From an uncultured Clostridia bacterium (GTDB lineage Bacteria; Bacillota; Clostridia; Christensenellales; Borkfalkiaceae), in the NCBI GenBank assembly GCA_947595585.1, contig CANQET010000005.1, positions 1-64,000 of the forward strand: a stretch of DNA of 64,000 bases. The letters run 5' to 3'. The translations under genes and the position numbers were made by a program. The stretch's first letter is position 1; each line of letters starts with the position of its first letter. Shown one piece after another: positions 57,902 to 64,000 of the stretch. Below the pieces are notes generated by a model, which was not told the origin of the DNA, searched no databases, and saw nothing but the letters and a program-made list of their open reading frames with translations.

Positions 57902-59061
57902 GCCTTCACCTCCGCATAGAAGCTCTTGCCCTTCGTCTTCTCCTGCGCGACGCCGAAAAATTCGAGCACGGTCGCCGAAATATCCGAAAAACTCGCACGG
58001 GTGCCGAGATCCACGCCCGCCTTCACGCCCTTTCCATAGAGGAGCATGGGCGTATATTCGCGGGAGTGGTCGGTCGAAGGCGTCGCGGGGTCGCAGCCGT
58101 GGTCGGCGGTGATGAGAAGGAGATCGTCCTCCCGCATCCCCGCAAGGAACTCCGTGAGGAAGCCGTCGAATTCGGTCGCCGCGGCGGCGTAGCCCGCAAT
58201 GTCGTTGCGGTGGCCGTATTTCATATCGAAATCGACGAGGTTGACGAAGCAGAGCCCCGAGAAGTCCTGCCCCTGCAGCGATTTCGTGACCTGCATGCCG
58301 TGGGTATTGGAGGTCGTCCTGTGGCTCTCGGAGATGCCCCGCCCCGCGAAGATATCGAAGATCTTGCCCACCGAGATCGTCGCATAGCCCGCCCTCTTCA
58401 AAAGGTCGAGCATGGTATCGGCGGGGGGCGTGAGTGAATAATCGTGCCTGTTGGCCGTGCGCGTGAAGGGATATTCCCCCGTGAAGGGACGGGCGATCAC
58501 CCTGCCCACGTTGTGCGGGGGAGATAGCATCTCCCGTGCGATCTCGCAGTAGCGGTAGAGCTCTTCGACGGGGACGACGCCTTCATGCGCCGCGATCTGG
58601 AAGACGCTGTCCGCCGAGGTATAGACGATGAGCGCCCCCGTCTCGACTTGCTCCCTTCCGTAATCTTTGATGACTTCGGTGCCCGAATAGGGCTTGTTGC
58701 AGATGACTTTGCGCCCCGTGCGCCGCTCGAATTCCTCGATGAGCTCCTTGGGGAAGCCATCGGGGTAGGTGGGCAGGGGATCGGGCGAGACGATGCCCGC
58801 GATCTCCCAGTGGCCGATCGTCGTATCCTTGCCCATGGACTGCTCTGCCATGCGCGCAAAGCTCGCCTTGGGCGAGGGGACGCCGCCGCCCACGCCCGCG
58901 ATATTGAAGAGCCCGAGTGCCTCCAAATTGGGGCAGTGAAAATTGGGATGATTTCGGATGGCGCCGAGGGTGTTGCTGCCTTCGTCGTGCCAAAGATGTG
59001 CATCGGGAAGTTCCCCCACGCCGAAACTATCGAGTACGATCAAAAAGAATCTCTTGGGCAT
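57898..59061 (-). CDS. deoB: Phosphopentomutase
   Basis: 387 residues from ATG 59061. Alkaline-phosphatase-like metalloenzyme: VLDSFGVGELPD at the N-terminus, GKDTTIGHWEI with the phosphorylated Thr, and ITADHGCDP plus DHSREYTPML near the C-terminus. Moves phosphate from C1 to C5 of ribose or deoxyribose, linking the nucleoside phosphorylases to deoC. Confidence 0.97.
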   Translation of the reverse strand: MPKRFFLIVLDSFGVGELPDAHLWHDEGSNTLGAIRNHPNFHCPNLEALGLFNIAGVGGGVPSPKASFARMAEQSMGKDTTIGHWEIAGIVSPDPLPTYPDGFPKELIEEFERRTGRKVICNKPYSGTEVIKDYGREQVETGALIVYTSADSVFQIAAHEGVVPVEELYRYCEIAREMLSPPHNVGRVIARPFTGEYPFTRTANRHDYSLTPPADTMLDLLKRAGYATISVGKIFDIFAGRGISESHRTTSNTHGMQVTKSLQGQDFSGLCFVNLVDFDMKYGHRNDIAGYAAAATEFDGFLTEFLAGMREDDLLLITADHGCDPATPSTDHSREYTPMLLYGKGVKAGVDLGTRASFSDISATVLEFFGVAQEKTKGKSFYAEVKA

Positions 59062-59106
59062 AATTTGCTCCGTAATTTGGGGATTTTCCGCCCCCATGTA
59101 TGCATT

Positions 59107-59823
59107 TTAGGCGAGTTCCAAGGCGATCTTCATCATAGCGGTGAAGCTCGTCTCCCGCTCTTTTGCCGTCGTATTTTCTTCGGGATGCAGGAAGCTGTCG
59201 CTCACGGTACAGATACACAGCGCCTTCTTGCCCGCACGGGCGGCGTTGCAATAGAGCGCCGCGCTCTCCATTTCCACCCCGAGGACCCCCATCTTCGCCC
59301 ACTGCATGCCGCTTGCGGCGTCGTCGTAAAACATATCCGAGGAGAAGATGTTGCCCACTTTGTAGCGGATGCCCGCCGCATCGCACAGCTCGGCCGCCCG
59401 CTTCAGGAGCCCGAAGTCGGCGATGGGGCAAAACGTCCCGGGGAGGTTGTATTGCATGGCGTAGTTGCCGTTGGTACACGCCCCCTGCGCGAGGATGATA
59501 TCCCGCACATGCAGGTCCTCGGCAAAACTTCCGCAGGAGCCCACGCGGATGATGTTTTCCACGCCGTAGAAATTGAAGAGCTCATAGGAATAGATGCCGA
59601 TCGCGGGCTGCCCCATGCCCGAGGCCATCACCGAGACGCGCTTGCCGCGATACATCCCCGTATAGCCGTTGACGCCGCGCACGTTGTTCACGAGCACGGG
59701 GTCTTCGAGGAAGTTTTCGGCGATGAATTTGGAGCGCAGCGGGTCGCCCGGCATGAGCACGGTCGGAGCGAAGTCGCCGTATTTTGCGGAAATGTGGGGG
59801 GTAGGTATATTTTTATTGCTCAC
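59107..59823 (-). CDS. deoD: Purine-nucleoside phosphorylase, DeoD type
   Basis: 238 residues. Starts with GTG 59823, overlapping the deoC stop (GTGA). [34 protein letters not shown] and [10 protein letters not shown] are typical of hexameric PNP. Splits purine (deoxy)nucleosides with phosphate. Confidence 0.95.
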   Translation of the reverse strand: MSNKNIPTPHISAKYGDFAPTVLMPGDPLRSKFIAENFLEDPVLVNNVRGVNGYTGMYRGKRVSVMASGMGQPAIGIYSYELFNFYGVENIIRVGSCGSFAEDLHVRDIILAQGACTNGNYAMQYNLPGTFCPIADFGLLKRAAELCDAAGIRYKVGNIFSSDMFYDDAASGMQWAKMGVLGVEMESAALYCNAARAGKKALCICTVSDSFLHPEENTTAKERETSFTAMMKIALELA

Positions 59824-60479
59824 AGCAGGTTTTCCTCCTTGACGATCTTCACGATGCGCGAAGTCCCCAGCCGCTCTGCGCCCAAGGCCAAAAAGTCCTC
59901 CGCGTCCTTGAGGGAGGCGATGCCCCCCGCCGCCTTGATTTTCACATCGGGACCGACGTATTTTTTGAACAGGGCGACGTCTTCACGGGTCGCACCCGCC
60001 TTGGAGAAGCCCGTCGAGGTCTTGATGAAGTCGGCCTTCGCCGCCGTCACGATCTCGCACATCTTGATCTTCTCCTCCTCGGTGAGAAGGCAGGTCTCGA
60101 TGATGACTTTGAGGATCTTCCCGCCGCAGACCGCCCTTACGGCCATGATCTCGCTGAGGATCTCCTCATAGCGCTTTGCCTTGAGGTCGCCGATGTTGAT
60201 GACCATATCGATCTCGTCGGCGCCGTCGCGGATGGCCTCCGCGGCCTCGAAGACCTTCATCCCCGAGGAATTGTAGCCGTTCGGGAACCCGATGACGGTG
60301 CAGATGGGAAGTTTATCCCCCGCATACTCCTTTGCCGCCGCCACATAGCAGGGCGGGATGCACACCGAGGCGGTATGATAGCGGATGCCGTCGTCGATGA
60401 GCGCGCGGATGTCCTCCCACGTCGCCGTGACGGAGAGCTGGGTGTGGTCGCAATGTTGCAAGATCTCTTTGATATCCAT
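59820..60479 (-). CDS. deoC: Deoxyribose-phosphate aldolase
   Basis: 219 residues from ATG 60479 (AAAGGA upstream). [13 protein letters not shown] and [14 protein letters not shown] include the Schiff-base lysine; VKIKAAGGI supplies the second lysine. Cleaves 2-deoxyribose-5-phosphate to acetaldehyde and glyceraldehyde-3-phosphate, the exit of the pathway to glycolysis. First gene of a nine-gene operon. Confidence 0.97.
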   Translation of the reverse strand: MDIKEILQHCDHTQLSVTATWEDIRALIDDGIRYHTASVCIPPCYVAAAKEYAGDKLPICTVIGFPNGYNSSGMKVFEAAEAIRDGADEIDMVINIGDLKAKRYEEILSEIMAVRAVCGGKILKVIIETCLLTEEEKIKMCEIVTAAKADFIKTSTGFSKAGATREDVALFKKYVGPDVKIKAAGGIASLKDAEDFLALGAERLGTSRIVKIVKEENLL

Positions 60480-60513
60480 AGCCGTATCCTTTTCCGTAGA
60501 ATTTCTCAACTGT

Positions 60514-60542
60514 ATTATAATCGAAATGCGGGCGTTTGTCAA
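60514..60542 (-). promoter_or_regulatory. Consensus promoter of the deo-nuclease operon
   Basis: Minus strand TTGACA (plus 60537-60542) and TATAAT (plus 60514-60519), 17-base spacer, 34 bases before deoC. No other promoter was seen down to 51962, so all nine genes may depend on it. Confidence 0.85.
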
Positions 60543-60644
60543 TACTTTCGGGGAAAGGCGGCGCGTTCTTTTTCTTTTCCCGAAAAATACGGGGAAGAAA
60601 GCCGCAAATTCCGAAAGTCGGGCAAGATTTTTGGGATAGAAGCA

Positions 60645-60673
60645 TTGATTTTCTTCGCGCGATATGTTACAAT
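60645..60673 (+). promoter_or_regulatory. Promoter of the hybrid kinase gene
   Basis: TTGATT (60645-60650) and TACAAT (60668-60673), 17-base spacer, 60 bases before the chosen start. Confidence 0.65.
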
Positions 60674-60733
60674 AAAGCAAATAAGTATAGAAAAGTATAC
60701 GAACATACACCGCAAAAGGAGCACGTCTGTTCC

Positions 60734-63673
60734 ATGGACCAACGCAGCGTAACAAAATGGGTGAAGCGCATTGCACCGCCCGTCGCGATCCTTCTCGTGA
60801 TCGGGATCATCATCGCGCTTCTCGTCGGATATTTCAATTTCATCGGCAGCCAGCTCGAAAAGGACGGCAACCGTCACCTCAACGAGGTCTACGGGCAGGT
60901 GAAGAGCTCGTTTGAAGAATTCTTGGAGCGCAACTGGGGCTTCCTCGAGAGCTGCGGCGACTACTATACCCTCGCCGCAGAGCAGGGCGACGCCGATCGC
61001 AAGATGCAGGAATTCGTTAAGGATAAGAAGGAATATTGGGGCTTTACCGATTTCTTCTTCCTCGATGAAGGGCGGAACTACTATTCCATCACCAAGGGCA
61101 GGGGCGACAAGCCCCTCGAGAACGGGCCGGAGGACCTCATCGCCGAGAAGAAGCCCGTCATGATGAAAGAACAGCTCGGCGACCGCGTGACCATGTTCGC
61201 CGTGGCGGCCGAAGGGACGTATGCGGACTTCCCCTTCTCCGCAATGGCCATCAGCTATACCAACACGGATATCGCGGAATCGCTCAACTCCACCGCCTTC
61301 AAAGAAAAGGCCGAGTGCTATATCCTCCGCCCCGACGGCGAAGTGCTGTGCTCGACGAAAATCGGCGAGGGTGCGATGAGCAACTATTTCGATTTCTTCG
61401 GCGATGCGCTCGGCGAAGAGAACGTGAACGCCATCAAGCAAAATCTTCTCACCCGTACCACGGGCTACCTGCAGTGCAAGATCCGGGACGAGACGCGCGC
61501 GATCGTCTACATGCCCATCGAATATGAGGACTACGCCCTGTTCGCTTCCGTCCCTCTCACCGAAGTGAGTTCGGGCTTCTTGCGGGCGCAGACGGCCACG
61601 ATGCGGGTGCTGCTCATCACCTTCAGCCTCATCATCGCGACCATCCTCGTCCTTCTCGTGGCGTGGATCATCTATCAATCCCGTCACAACAAAAAGGAGC
61701 TCCGCTACCGCGAGCGCATGTTCGACGTGCTCTCCAACACCGTCAACGATATCTTCCTCATGCTCGATCCCGCCACCCAGCGCGTGGACTACATCAGCCC
61801 CAACATCGAACGCCTGCTCGGCATCAAACTCAAGGAGGCCCGCGAGAACATCCGCAACATGGCGACGTGCGCCGTCGACCGCAACATCATCGTGCCCAAC
61901 GAAGAATTGCAACAGATCCCTCTGAACGGCAGCAAGGATTGGGAATGCGAATACATGCACCAGGGGACGGGCGAACGCCGCTGGTACCGCGTCGCCATCT
62001 ACCATATGGCGATCCAGGGGACGGAAAAGTACGTCATCGTCATGTCCGACCGTACCCTCGACCGTCAGCTCAACCAAAAGCTGCAGGAGGCCCTCGATGC
62101 GGCGAAGAGCGCCAACGAGGCCAAGAGCAATTTCCTCTCCAACATGTCCCACGATATCCGCACGCCCATGAACGCCATCGTCGGGTTCTCGGTCCTGCTC
62201 GAACGCAATGCCGGCGATGAGGAGAAAGTCCGTGAGTATACGCGCAAGATCATGGCCTCGAGCCATCACCTGCTCTCCCTCATCAACGACGTCCTCGATA
62301 TGAGCAAGATCGAGAGCGGGAAGACCTCCCTCAATCTCGACCGCTTCAGCCTGCCCGATCTTCTGGAAGAGCTCAGCATCATCGTGATGCCGCAGGCCAA
62401 GGCAAAGCAGCAATCCTTCGAGATCCACACCCACGGAACGCCCCCCGAGCAGCTCCTCGGCGACAGGCTCCGCCTCAACCAGATCCTCTTGAACCTCCTC
62501 TCCAACGCCGTAAAATACACCCCCGAAAACGGCGAGATCTCCTTTACGATCTCCGAAGTGGAGGCCACCCCCCAATATACCAAGCTCCGCTTCATCGTGA
62601 AGGACAACGGCATCGGCATGAGCGAAGACTACGTGAAGGAGATCTTCCTCCCCTTCACCCGCGAGAAGAGCTCGGTCGTCAACACCATTCAGGGGACGGG
62701 GCTCGGGATGGCGATCACGAAGAACCTCGTCGACCTCATGGGCGGCATCATCTCCGTGGAGAGCGCCCCGGGCGTGGGGAGCACCTTCACCGTAGAGCTC
62801 ACCTTTGCCCTGCCCGAAGAGGCCGAGGGCGACCTTTGGTTCCGCCAGAAGATCACGCGGATGCTCGTCGCCGACGACGAGGAAGAGATCTGCCTCGGGA
62901 TCCGCGATATGATGCACGATACGGGCGTCGACGTCAGCTACGTGACGAGCGGGGAAGAAGCCGTCGAGGCGGCCGTGCACGCGCATGAACACATGAGCGA
63001 TTACAACGTCATCCTCCTCGATTGGAAGATGCCCGGGCTCGACGGCGTGGAGACGGCACGGAGGATCCGCGAGAAAGTCGGGGCGCACGTCCCCATCCTC
63101 GTGCTCACTTCCTACGATTGGACGGAGATCGAAGACGAAGCGCGGGAGGCGGGGATCAACGCCTTCATGCCCAAGCCCTTCTTCACTTCGACGTTCTGGC
63201 AGACCATCAAACCCCTCTTTGCGGACCTTCCCGCCGCGGAGGAGAAACCGGCCGAAGAGGGCGTCCTGCAAGGGAGGAAGTTCCTCGTCGCCGAAGACAA
63301 CGAGCTCAACGCCGAGATCCTCACCGAGATGATGGCGATCGAGGGAGCGGAGTGCTTCGTCGTGGCCAACGGCAAGCTCGCTTTGGAGGCCTTCGCGGCC
63401 TCCGGGGAAGGCGATTACGATATGATCCTCATGGACGTCCAGATGCCCGTGATGAACGGCTACGAGGCCACGCGCGCCATCCGTGCCCTCGAACGTCCCG
63501 ACGCCGCCCTGATCCCCATCGTCGCGATGACGGCCAACACCTTCGCCGAAGACGTGAAAAACGCGCTCGACGCGGGGATGAACGGGCACCTCGCAAAACC
63601 CATCGATATGGAGGCCGTGCGCAAGACCGTCGCCCCCCTCCTCAAAAATAAAGATACGGAGAGCCGTCCATGA
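60734..63673 (+). CDS. Hybrid sensor histidine kinase with two receiver domains
   Basis: 979 residues from ATG 60734 (AAGGAG 12 bases upstream, rather far). TM1 14-36, an extracytoplasmic Cache-like domain about 37-285, TM2 291-314, PAS about 325-445, HisKA with MSHDIRTP (H473), HATPase_c with [17 protein letters not shown] and GTGLGMA, then REC1 (D763 in LLDWKMPG) and REC2 (D901 in DVQMPVMNG). No DNA-binding output, so the phosphate must leave to another protein or the receivers act allosterically. Overlaps the next lipoprotein gene by ATGA. Divergent from the deoC operon. Confidence 0.92.
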   Translation: MDQRSVTKWVKRIAPPVAILLVIGIIIALLVGYFNFIGSQLEKDGNRHLNEVYGQVKSSFEEFLERNWGFLESCGDYYTLAAEQGDADRKMQEFVKDKKEYWGFTDFFFLDEGRNYYSITKGRGDKPLENGPEDLIAEKKPVMMKEQLGDRVTMFAVAAEGTYADFPFSAMAISYTNTDIAESLNSTAFKEKAECYILRPDGEVLCSTKIGEGAMSNYFDFFGDALGEENVNAIKQNLLTRTTGYLQCKIRDETRAIVYMPIEYEDYALFASVPLTEVSSGFLRAQTATMRVLLITFSLIIATILVLLVAWIIYQSRHNKKELRYRERMFDVLSNTVNDIFLMLDPATQRVDYISPNIERLLGIKLKEARENIRNMATCAVDRNIIVPNEELQQIPLNGSKDWECEYMHQGTGERRWYRVAIYHMAIQGTEKYVIVMSDRTLDRQLNQKLQEALDAAKSANEAKSNFLSNMSHDIRTPMNAIVGFSVLLERNAGDEEKVREYTRKIMASSHHLLSLINDVLDMSKIESGKTSLNLDRFSLPDLLEELSIIVMPQAKAKQQSFEIHTHGTPPEQLLGDRLRLNQILLNLLSNAVKYTPENGEISFTISEVEATPQYTKLRFIVKDNGIGMSEDYVKEIFLPFTREKSSVVNTIQGTGLGMAITKNLVDLMGGIISVESAPGVGSTFTVELTFALPEEAEGDLWFRQKITRMLVADDEEEICLGIRDMMHDTGVDVSYVTSGEEAVEAAVHAHEHMSDYNVILLDWKMPGLDGVETARRIREKVGAHVPILVLTSYDWTEIEDEAREAGINAFMPKPFFTSTFWQTIKPLFADLPAAEEKPAEEGVLQGRKFLVAEDNELNAEILTEMMAIEGAECFVVANGKLALEAFAASGEGDYDMILMDVQMPVMNGYEATRAIRALERPDAALIPIVAMTANTFAEDVKNALDAGMNGHLAKPIDMEAVRKTVAPLLKNKDTESRP

Positions 63674-64000
63674 AAAAGACCATCTGCTTTGCCCTCGCCG
63701 CGATGTTTTCCCTCGCCGCGCTTTCCGCCTGCACGGGCGGCGGCGACGACCCCAACGCCCTCACGATCATGGGCAAGGAGAGCGATCTCAACAAGCCCTA
63801 CATGACCCGCATCTTCGAGTATTACCGCAACGAGACGGGCGAGAAGCTCAACATCAAGGCTATCCACGACGACGCCTATGAGACGACCGCCGTCGATCTC
63901 GCCGCCAAGGGAGAGCTGCCCGACGTCTTCCTCCACTTCCACAACGCCGACCTCGGCAGGATCGATGTGGCGGCCAATTTCGCCTATCTCAACGGGGAGA
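63670..64000 (+). CDS. Extracellular solute-binding lipoprotein (partial, runs off the window)
   Basis: 110 residues visible. ATG overlaps the kinase stop (ATGA). Signal peptide with lipobox LSAC (C21). The mature part, LTIMGKESDLNKPYMTRIF, then LPDVFLHFHNADL, fits family-1 solute-binding proteins (compare the usual LPDVF segment). Coupling of a binding protein to the gene for a Cache-domain kinase suggests it is either an importer subunit or a co-receptor delivering a ligand to the kinase. The end is not in the window. Confidence 0.75.
   Translation, partial: MKKTICFALAAMFSLAALSACTGGGDDPNALTIMGKESDLNKPYMTRIFEYYRNETGEKLNIKAIHDDAYETTAVDLAAKGELPDVFLHFHNADLGRIDVAANFAYLNGE

Noticed and set aside
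60539..63589. 1016-codon minus-strand open frame
   Set aside because: Exactly opposite the hybrid histidine kinase, His/Val/Asp/Glu-rich shadow; the kinase motifs on the plus strand are unambiguous.
1..64000. tRNA genes, rRNA genes and riboswitches other than the L10 leader
   Set aside because: I looked for T-arm GTTCRANYC patterns, CCA-end cloverleafs and common riboswitch cores in the intergenic regions and saw none I could support.

Overview
The window reads as chromosomal DNA of a GC-rich, gut-associated clostridial Firmicute. Evidence: sporulation-associated yqfC-yqfD upstream of phoH, the Gram-positive order phoH-(HD phosphodiesterase)-ybeY-era-yqzL-recO, a ribosomal L10 leader before rplJ-rplL, many lipoprotein signal peptides, consensus sigma-A promoters (several exact TTGACA-17-TATAAT) and a choloylglycine (bile salt) hydrolase. 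A Christensenellales-like lineage is plausible, but I cannot settle taxonomy from the sequence alone. Almost all genes lie on the minus strand in tight operons with ATGA/TGATG overlaps.

Layout. 0-3 kb: restriction-modification-like trio: an EcoRI-type adenine methyltransferase, a DUF262/HNH nuclease whose C-terminus is replaced by the tail of a serine recombinase, and a divergent XRE regulator with a palindromic operator. 3-9.6 kb: a truncated surface-protein gene, then a six-gene operon that looks like an undescribed peptide-maturation system. It contains a 49-residue acidic peptide ending in Cys-Cys-Cys, a SPASM radical SAM enzyme, a DUF5685 protein, an HExxH putative protease, an Fe-S-type TIM-barrel protein and a fused double isoprenoid-alcohol kinase. 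A broken SGNH hydrolase follows. 9.6-17.6 kb: small sigma-region-4 protein, tex, zinc-ribbon protein, bile salt hydrolase, HtrA-like and cyclophilin lipoproteins, then a repeat island. 17.6-21.1 kb: rplL, rplJ, rplA, rplK, nusG, secE, rpmG (no rpoB beside rplL). 21.1-27 kb: recO to yqfC. 27-31.6 kb: galE-galT-galK with a divergent AraC regulator. 31.6-35.1 kb: a DedA/acyltransferase/zinc-ribbon fusion and a YfcC transporter. 35.1-39.9 kb: repeat islands, surE, two tandem nrnA-type DHH phosphoesterases, and a nucleotidase/guanylate-kinase-like fusion.

39.9-64 kb is one functional theme: degradation of external nucleic acid and use of the products. Operon A (about 51.8 to 39.9 kb): RDD membrane protein, CUT1-type ABC importer (ATPase, two permeases, binding protein), SNase-like nuclease lipoprotein and a 1413-residue OB-fold surface lipoprotein. 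Operon B (about 60.5 to 52.0 kb, one promoter, nine genes without a real gap): deoC, deoD, deoB, cdd, 5'-nucleotidase, pdp, tdk, secreted endonuclease I and a lipoprotein. Divergent from operon B is a hybrid sensor kinase translationally coupled to a second binding-protein-like lipoprotein that runs off the window. Together they could cut DNA/RNA outside the cell, dephosphorylate nucleotides, import nucleosides, split them and feed deoxyribose-phosphate into central metabolism.

Three intergenic islands (16.8-17.3, 35.2-35.5, 39.35-39.8 kb) carry the same families of GC-rich palindromic and MITE-like repeats; most long antisense open frames are coding shadows caused by high GC.
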